From Anaeramoeba flamelloides (Eukaryota; Metamonada; Anaeramoebidae), in assembly GCA_027625915.1 (NCBI GenBank), contig JANTQA010000070.1:13397001-13461000 (forward strand): a stretch of 64,000 nucleotides of DNA, written 5' to 3'. This document shows, piece by piece, positions 56,801 to 64,000 of this stretch; the first letter of the stretch is position 1; every line of letters begins with the position of its first letter. Below the pieces are notes generated by a model. It made no database searches, was not told the DNA's origin, and was given only the letters and a program-made list of their open reading frames with translations. The translations under genes were made by a program, and so were the position numbers.

Positions 56801-57787
56801 AAAAAAATCATAAATAGTGATATTGATGGAAATTTTAGTCAAAATTGTGAAAATAACTATATTGTATATCTATTTCTGTTTGCATTAATTGTGATACCAA
56901 TTTCATGTTTAGATTTAACTGATCAAAAAATCATTCAAATTATTTTATGTATTTTTAGATATGTTGCGCTTTTATCAATAATCATTACAATCACTGTAGC
57001 TATGGGAAAAAAAAAAAATCCCTATGCAAATAGTAATTCAAGTATTGCGCCAGGAAGCAAATTAATCAAATGGAGTGGGATTGATTTAATTTTCACTGCT
57101 GGTATTTTTACTCAGTGTAGTCACCATAGTATAACAATTATTGCAGAGCCTGTGGATAATAAAAGAAAATTAAGAAATGTATTTTCAGCTTCATTAACTT
57201 CAACCTTTTTATTTTATTCTATAGTTGGTGTATTGTGCTCGATGTTTTTTGGAAAGCACACAAATACTGTTATCACTTTAAATTGGATGGATTATACTGA
57301 TGAGCAAGAATATGCACCAACTTGGGCTTCCATCATCAAATATATCATCATTATGTTTCCCATATTTGATTTAATTTCCGTATTTCCTTTAAAGGTGGTT
57401 ACTTTAGGTACAGGGATGCAAACACTTTGGTATCCAAACTCGATTGGAAAAACCGATCGTAGATCAAAAGTAATTAAAATTGTATTTAGGCTTATTGGCT
57501 CAATCCCCCCAATTATTGGTGCAATGATCATTAAAGAACTGCCAATAATTTTATTTTTTGTTGGTGTATGTGGTTGTTTTATAGGGTTTATTATACCCGC
57601 TTGGTTGCAATTAAAATCAAAATCAATATCTAAAATTGTTTTTCAAAAAGAGAAAACACCTTATTCAAATCGTACAAACAAAAATTCCATAATTTGGACA
57701 ACAATGGTTTTTGGCATAGTTGCTTTATTTGCTTCAATGATCTGTTCAATCATTAACCTTTATAAAAAATATGATAAAAAAACATAA
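44896..57787 (+). CDS. TMEM104-like member of the amino-acid transporter (AAAP/SLC38) superfamily
   Basis: Four exons join in phase: 44896-44968, 45111-45659, 51087-51294 and 56818-57787, with donors gtaagc, gtattt, gtatgt and acceptors atag, atag, atag. The product is about 599 residues with roughly eleven membrane segments. It begins MLNCFKRKK; TM1 reads VFTTNHLLGTGIIALP. A long Glu-rich loop follows TM2. Then come DMCKMFLGKKGKFLYFL with GTVWSYAAVFGS, later FTQCSHHSITIIAEPV, VITLNWMDY, FPIFDLISVFPLKVVTL and GSIPPIIGAMIIKEL. The order and the acidic loop after TM2 match TMEM104 better than ordinary SLC38 carriers. The substrate is unknown. Introns 2 and 3 are 5427 and 5523 bases and are filled with LINE and other repeat fragments. 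A continuous frame across every junction argues the gene is alive. Confidence 0.85.
45815..46024 (+). other. Orphan open frame in intron 2 of the TMEM104-like gene
   Basis: A 69-codon frame (MPHKEISLSGNLNSLTTNQ...) with Ser/Asn/Leu-rich, protein-like composition, preceded by a possible acceptor (CTAAAG) and followed by a possible donor (AGAGTAACA). Its phase does not fit between exons 2 and 3, so inclusion would break the protein. It could be an alternative terminal exon or chance. Confidence 0.25.
46990..47180 (+). repeat. Dispersed repeat family R3, copy 4 (partial)
   Basis: Carries GGCTCACCTGGAATAATAAA, TTTAGTATTCAAGAACAA and ATTCACTTTTGCATCATTCTAAA, as in copies 1 and 2. It then ends abruptly at family R5, which suggests that R5 or the LINE inserted into it. 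Confidence 0.5.
47150..47770 (+). repeat. Repeat R5, copy 1, leading into a LINE fragment
   Basis: About 600 bases colinear with 54100-54720 in the next intron of the same gene. Shared words include AACACAACTCTTGATTAACTA, TTTTGGTTCAACAA and CAAATCCCC. In this copy it runs directly into the LINE reverse transcriptase at about 47750, so R5 may be the upstream part of that LINE. Confidence 0.6.
47700..48605 (+). mobile_element. LINE (non-LTR retrotransposon) fragment A, plus strand
   Basis: Reverse transcriptase motifs of the non-LTR type are readable: GVYQGDPLSPLMF at about 47795, and FTDDLILIME (the catalytic F-D-D box) at about 47893. The post-palm region follows: YLGIWLEKEKHLQKNFEK, LANGVKLQMF and SICISQLFYGLVIF. 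Several stops and frame changes interrupt it, so it is dead. It shares this region closely with fragment B (55706-56362) and with fragment C. The 5' part, including any endonuclease, is missing. Confidence 0.85.
48618..48824. repeat. Cluster of nested palindromes of the CCGTTAGG-T8 family at a LINE fragment end
   Basis: Three hairpins lie in a row. At 48618-48654, TAGG-T8-AATTT pairs with AAATT-A8-CCTA. At 48664-48741, CCAGAATTTAAAAGAAT pairs with ATTCTTTTGAATTCTGG. At 48750-48824, a T run plus AATTTAAGAAATAAAC pairs with GTTTATTTCTTAAATT, ending A8-CCTAACGG. The set begins right after the LINE word AACAGTCGTG, the same place as in fragment B. Confidence 0.7.
48890..49690 (+). pseudogene. Decayed coding sequence of unknown family in intron 2
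   Basis: Discontinuous protein-like stretches appear: GHCGKILGNPLLIIRQSLK near 48915, LNDLRHWKINYVQGIQLFI near 49125, and FDHLRMLLNNREIKGEIDT plus IEKLADLVCLCMDFKPSF near 49550-49660. Base composition is less AT-rich than the surroundings. The first part has a relative on the minus strand at 32960-32780. I do not recognise the family; it may be a decayed host gene copy or part of an element. Confidence 0.4.
51990..52570. repeat. Dispersed repeat family R2, copy 2, in intron 3
   Basis: Relative of 19690-20250; both contain CCTTTTACTT, TTTAATTAAATTTGATAAT and TTGATCTGATTTGC. The minus strand retains LSNLIKSTKSF, comparable to LSNLIKLTKNI in copy 1. Confidence 0.45.
54100..54720 (+). repeat. 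Repeat R5, copy 2, in intron 3
   Basis: Colinear with 47150-47770 of intron 2. It diverges just after CAAATCCCC-type sequence, where copy 1 continues into reverse transcriptase. Having one copy in each giant intron suggests a shared source element or an intragenic duplication. Confidence 0.6.
55254..56362 (-). mobile_element. LINE fragment B, minus strand, with zinc-knuckle C-terminus
   Basis: Minus strand 56362-55706 encodes the post-palm region of a non-LTR reverse transcriptase: LANGVKLQMFKSICISQLF, FDSIDVWINKKITKFLKIN and IYKTEAKIDQVRISIYKRR. After a palindromic insert at 55640-55726, the frame resumes as KYLKWKGSTSILKLRNF. It ends in a zf-RVT-like module, CNLCKKYH and HFLWNCPFYEKNRKIW, at about 55540-55410. 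It is better preserved than fragment A (a 218-codon uninterrupted frame) and lies antisense to the host gene in its intron 3. Confidence 0.85.
55640..55726. repeat. Palindromic element inserted in LINE fragment B
   Basis: TAGG-T8-AATTTGAGAAATGAAAA is mirrored by TTTTCATTTCTCAAATT-A8-CCTA, with about 20 unpaired central bases and TA at each edge. It separates LINE codons for NKQSC from those for DKKYLKW. The same element begins at the same LINE position in fragment A. Confidence 0.8.
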
Positions 57788-59639
57788 TTCCTTGGTATCT
57801 ATTCATAATATTTTTGAATCATTCATTCTTTAAAAATTAAATCAAAATGGTATTTTTAATAAAAATTAAATTTTGAAATATTTTTTTAAAAAAAAAATTA
57901 AATAAAAAATTTTATTTATTTCTGAAAATAAATAACTAAATTTTTTTGTTGATTTGTTTGGTTTTCTCACAAAATATAAACTACTTCTCCAGTAAAGGGA
58001 AATTAGTTGTAATGGATGAAATTATATGTGTTTAAAGGGTTTGAATGGATATTATGCGAAAAAATTTATTTTTGGAAATTTTCAAAATTAAAATCATTTT
58101 TTCACATTTTTGCACATTTTTGCATACTTTTGATAATTAATTATGTTAATTGACAAAATTTTTTTATTGCAAACCCCATAATCACAAGATTTAAGTGAGT
58201 TATTCTAATGTTATTGGAGCAGTGTAAATGATTCAATAAAAATCTTATTGATTTCTATTCAAATTTTATTTGGATCTGCAATAGAAGACCAAAATGAACC
58301 TTCGTTGTTTTTCTCAATGGATCATAAGAATTTGAGGTTTTTCTATTTTTATAAAAAAATATGTGAATATTTAGTTTTATTTCATACGTGTATCAACTAT
58401 TCTTTGATATGTGTTATTAGACTTATTTCTAATTTATTCTTGAAAGGTCAATTATAATAATTGATATTTGAAAAATCTTTTTGGCAATTTGGGCAGAAAC
58501 AAAGTTTATTTTTCAGAAGATAAATATATTTGAAATTTTTTTGCTTAAAAATTTTGATCAAAAATCCAAATATAAATTAATTATTTTGCACTTCAAAATT
58601 AATTAAATATTCAATTTTTTTCTACTAAATTAAAAAAATCTCGAAAAAATTGATGTTAATTGATATATTTAATACCTTTTTGAAAAGTTCAAAAATCAAC
58701 ATATTTTTAATGGATCAAAGTGGGCAAGTAAATTTTATGAATTTTGAGTACCATCCCTAATATGAAACTAAATTATTCAAATCCTTCCTTTAACTAAATA
58801 TATTAATATTTTAATAAATACTAGAGTATCATATATCTCAGTATAAGATATTTAGAGTACCAATTAAAAAATGTCAATTTAAAAAATGAAAAAATTGATC
58901 AAGAAATAATAAATAACAATTAATAATTTCTTGATTTATCTATAACATTTTATATAATTACTTCTTTTAATTGGTTTTATTTTTAATTCTTAATAGAAAA
59001 TCAGTTTTTATTTAAAAAATTTCTAATTGATAAATTCTTTCTCTTTTTTAAGACTTTACAAAATTAATTTTAATTTCTATTTTCATATAATTCATCTAAT
59101 TCTGGTACTGGTTCATAAAATAAGGTATTTATTGAATTCAACATTGTAAATAAATATTTATTGGAGGAGTTTGTTTGATTTGATAATTTTTTATTCAATT
59201 AAATTGAAAACTTGAAATAATTTTGAATTTTGCTTGAAATTCTTTCTAAATTTTACTTTTCTTTTTGGTTGAATCTTTTGTAACTGTTTTTTATTTTTCA
59301 ATAATTCAATTATTTTACTTTCAAATTTTAATAATGTATTTTTTTTTTGGCTTTTTTAGTTTAATAAAAATATTTGAAAAAAGAATTTTGAAAACTTGTA
59401 AAAAAAATTTATTCATGAAATAATAATAAATAGTAATGCACCAGAAACTCAAGACAATCCCTTTTTTTTGGTTCTTATAAATTAAGAAGATAAAGAAAAT
59501 AAATTTTAAAAAAAAATGTCTTTGTTTTTTTTTCATTCTAGATTTCCACAAATTTATTTAATAAGTTGATCTTCCTTTTTTTAGTCTCCTATAAGAAAAT
59601 CTTTTTTTTAGCTACAAATCCTAAAGAAATTCATTATCT
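57788..59639. other. Gene-free AT-rich region
   Basis: 3' flank of the TMEM104-like gene followed by AT-rich sequence. Open frames at 58248-58457 (plus) and 59321-59551 (minus) have background composition and no domain. Confidence 0.4.
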
Positions 59640-59960
59640 TGTGATTTGACTAGCTAAACAAACTCATCTCAAGTTTAACCTTGATAAAGTTAAAAATTTT
59701 TTTAAAAAATTAATTCATATCCTACAACAATAAAATACACCTAGGGGCTAAAAATTCATTTCTTTAAAGCGGTTTAACATTACCAATTATTGTATAGATT
59801 AGAAATATTTGATCTAACCCTAGAAAATTTCAATTCAATTGGTGTATAGATAAATAAAAAAATAACAAAATCTTTATTAATAAATCCACACTCTGCAAAT
59901 ATATTTATATATAACTGAAGCAAAAATTAACTCTACAAGAATAATTAAAATGAATTCTAT
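59640..59960 (+). mobile_element. LINE fragment C, strongly decayed
   Basis: Scattered matches, in order, to fragment B: DKVKNFFKK (KVKSNFKKI in B), then INKKITKSLLINPHS (INKKITKFLKINPHS in B) and TEAKINSTRIIK (TEAKIDQVRISIYK in B). There are many stops. It lies downstream of the host gene, so the family is not restricted to its introns. Confidence 0.65.
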
Positions 59961-60788
59961 CATTTTTTATATAATGCTAAAAAAATAAATTTTCAAGATT
60001 GAAAAAGTATTATAAAAAGTTAGTTTTTTGTTTTATTATTCTGATATTTTTTGTTGCATTTTTGAGTTTAAGTCAGGTAATTTTTTAAAAAAAAAGTTTT
60101 AAATAAATCCTAGTTTAATTCATTTAAAAGTTCTAAATAAAGATATATTTTATTTATAAGAATTCAAAAGAATTATCTAGAAAATATTATCGCACTTTTT
60201 TTTAGATAAAAATAAAAGAGTATTATTCTATTTTTTAATTTTTAAAAAGTTACTCAAACATTTCTACAGGGAAGAAAGGAAAAGAATAGAATAAATAAAA
60301 CTGGTTAAAAATATTGAAGTTATATTATCAAATATAATGAAGGACTTTTTAAAAGATATCACATTGATTTTAATTAATTTATATAAAAAATACTTATTAA
60401 ATCTTAAAGTCTCTTTTCTAAACAGAAATTTGAAAAAAAAAATACTTATTTAGAAATTTTTTTGTTTTTTGAGTTCTCTAGAATATTTAGATTTAGAGAA
60501 TATTTGTTGATAAAATTATATTCAAATAATTGCAAAATATAATACAAATAAAATTTGAAAATATTTAATATATGATTTAGTCTTAGATCTCGAAAAAAAA
60601 AAAATTATATAAATTCTCAAAATTTAATTTCTTTTTTAATATTGTCTCTGAAATTTTAATTGTACATATTCGTAAAATAAAAGTTTTTCTTTTTTATTAT
60701 TTAAATTTGAAGAATCTAGAACTGAAGGGTACCAAAATAATTTTTAATAAATTACCATATATTTCAATTTCAGTCGTTGTTATGGTGT

Positions 60789-60866
60789 TTCCACACTGTT
60801 AAGAATTGAATAAAATATATAATTTTACTCTATTTTTTAAAATCAAAAAAAAAAAACTAACGGAAA
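60789..60866. repeat. Palindromic element of the CCGTTAGG-T8 family
   Basis: CTGTTAAGAATTGAATAAAAT pairs with ATTTTACTCTATTTTTTAAAA, followed by an A run and CTAACGG. The end matches the other members (CCGTTAG plus T run on the minus strand). Confidence 0.55.
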
Positions 60867-61219
60867 CAATCGAATTTTTATTACTATCTTTTTAATGAAA
60901 AAAAAAAAAAAAAAGGTGGTGAGGATTTTTTGTAGTTATATGCGAAAAAAATCTTGTTTGACATTTCTTTTCTTTACCAATTTTTGTTTATATTTAAACA
61001 TAATTTTTATATTAGAAAAACAATTTTGGATTATTATATATTTTAATGGTAAGTTAGGAATGGTTATACAAAAAATTTTAATCATAAAAAATATTATAAA
61101 GAAAAATAATAATTAAAATATTCATGTGTATTCATTTTTAAGAATTTAGAAATTCAAAGCAAATATAAGAGAAACATATTTGTCTATAGAAGAGTAAATA
61201 ATAAAAAGAAGAAAAAAAA

Positions 61220-62208
61220 CTAGATCTTTTCTTCTTCTTCTAATTCTATTTCTTCAACTATATCAGAAGTATTTCCTGTTCTCTGTAAAGTATCTAATAT
61301 TTGATGAGAAATTAAACGAATTTGTTCATCTTTATCTTGTAAATAATTTTTTACTAAATGAAAAATTCTGAAATTTTCCATTAACGAAATTAATTTTCCA
61401 TTTTTTGATTGTATAATTTGGTTTATTATTGTGAGAGTTGAAAATAAAATCTCAAGATTTACATGCTTTTTTTTTTGTAAAAAATTTGCGAATAATTTAA
61501 TTCCAATAGCTGTATTAATCCAAATACAATGTTCATACTGTGCCTTTGTGTTCCAAATTCTTATCATTTTAATTAACAAATGGAAGTTTTCATTTGAAAT
61601 ATAATTGATTTTTGAATTAGCAATATCTATTATTAATTTGAGAAGATCCGAGTTAAACAATTCACCGATAAAGTGCTCCCCTCTTAAGGAAATCTGGAAA
61701 ATAATTTGAATGAATTTTTGATATAGTAAGGGTGTAAATTTTATTTCAAGTATCTGTAATAAGACTTGTAATAATTTGAATTCTAAAATTTGTGAAAGTT
61801 GGTTGGCACTGCATTTACCTATAATAATTAATATAGTATCCAAGATTTGAATCTGTTGCTTATATTGAATTAATTCCGTGTTTATGAGGAGAGATAAAAG
61901 ATTATTTATTACCTGCTCCGATAAAAATAAAGAAATTGCATTCTTTTGTATTGACAAAGCTTCAATTCCCTTACATGAATTTTTTTTGATTATATCATCA
62001 TCAATTTGTAAAAGTGAATTAAATATTTGAATGATACTTTTAAGAAGTGGACCATGATATAAAAACGAAGCTCCCTTGCAAATATTTAAAAGTAACCATG
62101 TTCCACACCTTATAATATTTACTGGGTATTCTTGAGAAAAAAAATTCAGAATTGATTTTATAAAATTATTTTCAACTAATTCAGCACAGTATCTATTTGA
62201 ATCTTCAA
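61220..62208 (-). CDS. Importin-alpha-like armadillo-repeat protein, 5' exons not found
   Basis: A 329-codon exon begins after a TTATTAG acceptor at 62209 and ends TAG at 61220. It reads as consecutive three-helix armadillo repeats. IIRCGTWLLLNICKGASF resembles the importin-alpha NATWTLSNLCRGK helix. Later repeats (LSLLINTELIQYKQQIQIL, LKLIIDIANSKINYISN) are diverged and lack most of the Trp/Asn ladder that binds nuclear localisation signals. The C-terminus is acidic (VEEIELEEEEKI), as in importin alpha. Family members carry cargo to importin beta; here the missing ladder makes a classical cargo role doubtful. The amino-terminal IBB domain and first repeats should lie above 62208, but that space is occupied by repeats and I found no further exon. 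Partial gene or unseen exons. Confidence 0.65.
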
Positions 62209-62625
62209 CTAATAAGAAACGAAAATAAAATAAAATAAATAAAATTTTTAATCATGAAAATCCATTTTTTTTTCAGTTAAAAAAAAAAAAAAAAAAAATT
62301 GTATAGCAAAAGGTTCTATAAGCTACCACATTGATATAAAATTAAGAAAAAATAATAACAAGAATATTTTTTATTATTAAATGTCACTTATTGTTAGAAT
62401 GGTTCATTTTTCAAAAATATTATTTTTCTTTTGATTTATTAAAAATATGAGATTACTAGTCTATATTATGTATGTTAAACATATTCAGGAATAAAGTAAA
62501 GATGCACAAATACAAAATTAAAAAAAAAAAAAAAATGAACAATAAAATCTGAAAAGTAAATGAAACATTTATTTGCCAATTCTTGAATGATCAAGACAAT
62601 AAACAAGAAAATTTTAATAAATACT

Positions 62626-62797
62626 AATTCGAGGTTTTGATGAAATAACAGATTATCATGATATTAGAAATAAATTTGTGACAATATTGAGAAATCACGA
62701 TTAGTCCGACTTTATCGTAATTAATCCAGCCTTATTGTGAAAAATCATAAAATCATGAGAATTCATAAAATTGCGATAATTCATAAAATCGTATGAC
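62626..62797. mobile_element. One end of the ATCGCGAT-motif TIR element family
   Basis: GAGGTTTTGATGAAATAACA, TTATCATGATATTAG and AGAAATCACGATTAGTCCGA match the left end at 17766-17880, with the palindromic words eroded (ATTGCGAT, ATCACGAT). It stops at 62797, where another inverted-repeat element starts, so it is truncated. Confidence 0.6.
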
Positions 62798-63283
62798 CAT
62801 TCTGGAAAAAAAATGTCAAATCGGTTTTAATTTTCAAATCTATACTAATGGTAAAATAGAAGAAAGTGTTCTCATTTTCAGTTATTTTTTAATGTCTTTT
62901 TTTTGTTCATTTTAAAACAAAAACCAAGTCCAAAAATTAGATTGATTTTTGTAATCAAAATAGAATTGAAAACATCACATAAAACCAAAATTTAAGCATG
63001 TTCAATTTACCATAATTTGAGATTTAATTTTAAAACTTAGTAAAATTGAATTTTTTGGGATTTTTTGATGCAATGCTTTTTTCATCATGTGAAATTGACT
63101 TTAAGATTTAAAACAATAGGTATTAATCAAGTTCGGGCAATTTCAATTTCATATATCTTCATTGATCAGTGAACAATAAGTAAAAAAATATTTTGAAAAA
63201 TTTCCCTTTTTACTACTATTTTACAATTAAAACCGATTGGGCATTTTTTTTCCATTTGACAATTTTTTTTCCAGAATGGTTAA
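62798..63283. mobile_element. 486-base TIR element
   Basis: ACCATTCTGGAAAAAAAATG at the left is mirrored by TTTTTTTTCCAGAATGGT ending at 63283, with pairing continuing through CAAATCGGTTTTA and TAAAACCGATTGGG. The right arm carries an extra 15-20 base duplication. The centre is non-coding. Confidence 0.75.
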
Positions 63284-63289
63284 GGGAGT

Positions 63290-64000
63290 AGTCATTTTTG
63301 AAAATAAAATGAAATCTTGTCAAGATCTTCAAAAAAGGTTTTTTTTGTAATTTGTGTTTTAGCTTATGAAATAGATGAGTTAGCCTCATTTAAACAATTT
63401 ATTGATTTGAGTCTCTTTTTTGAAATTCAAAATTCACATATTTCCAATATAAAACTCAAAAAAGTAACCTATTATTTTGTTTAACAATTCAGTTAATTCT
63501 TGAAAATGAGAAAACATATTTTTCGTTTTATGTTGGAAAGTATTGATTTTGAAAGCAAATTTTTTATTTGGTGTTTCTTTTTCTTTGATTAATATTTCAA
63601 TTCAAATCTTAGCCAATAAAACTAATTGTGGTATCGAGGTGATTCAATAAATGAATATTTGGTAGAAGCTTAACTACAGTTTATCAATTAAATTGAGATC
63701 TAGTAAACAAAAAAAAATTTTTCTTTAAGGTTTTGAAAAAGTTGTTTTCAGGTTTTCAAAAAATGAAAAAAAATTGCAAGAAAAATATTTTTAACAAATT
63801 GTTTGGTCTTATTCACAAGAATCCTTATAACAATTCAATTCATTTTTGGCAGAAAAAAAATGATTTTGAATTTTGAGGATAAAATTAATTAATTCCCAAA
63901 TATCTTCAAAAAAATTTTATTTTGAAAAATCGAATTTTATCTTAAAACAAAAACAAAATTTCTGGGTAAAAATTTTACATGACTTTAAAACTTTGATTAT
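63290..64000 (-). repeat. Dispersed repeat family R1, copy 3, inverted and running off the window
   Basis: Reverse complement of the R1 copies at 741-2660 and 12860-13720. AACAAATTGTTTGGTCT is at about 63795, TTTTTTGAAATTCAAAATTCACA at about 63417, and AAATCGAATTTTATCTTA near 63930. The copy continues beyond position 64000. Confidence 0.55.

Overview
The window is very AT-rich DNA from a unicellular eukaryote. Spliceosomal GT-AG introns, standard stop codons, long Lys/Glu/Ser/Asn/Gln low-complexity tracts inside otherwise conserved proteins, and an ER HDEL signal all support this. The style (KEKE, NGNG and HKHK tracts, acidic runs, copines, many repeats) reminds me of anaeramoebid metamonads; amoebozoans or heteroloboseans are possible. 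That placement is inference.

Seven host genes can be supported. From left to right they are: a broken PP2A/PP4-type phosphatase (3834-4999, minus); glucosidase II beta (8988-10481, minus, one intron, complete with signal peptide and HDEL); an MGRN1/RNF157-type RING ubiquitin ligase (15806-17437, plus, intronless); a giant INCENP-like protein (about 22743-29741, minus) recognised by its C-terminal IN-box; a copine (33451-40433, minus) whose C2 and vWA exons are separated by about 5 kb; a TMEM104-like member of the amino-acid transporter superfamily (44896-57787, plus) rebuilt from four exons separated by one short and two 5.5-kb introns; and an importin-alpha-like armadillo protein (61220-62208, minus, 5' end not found).

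The space between and inside these genes is filled with decayed repeats. These include a Tc1/mariner copy with a recognisable transposase remnant (1353-2420) and three fragments of one LINE family (47.7-48.6 kb, 55.3-56.4 kb, 59.6-60.0 kb). At least seven inverted-repeat (foldback or MITE-like) elements are present, one a 2-kb foldback with 0.66-kb arms and one with iterated ATCGCGAT motifs. There is also a family of short TA-flanked palindromes and several dispersed repeats present in two to four copies. Many lie inside introns, which explains the giant introns of the copine and TMEM104-like genes.

The genes have no shared pathway; each is an ordinary eukaryotic housekeeping gene with lineage-specific inflation. 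No tRNA, rRNA, CRISPR array or prokaryote-type operon was seen. No virus-like or LTR element was recognised. Exon borders were set by eye from reading frame, splice-site match and family homology; no search was run.
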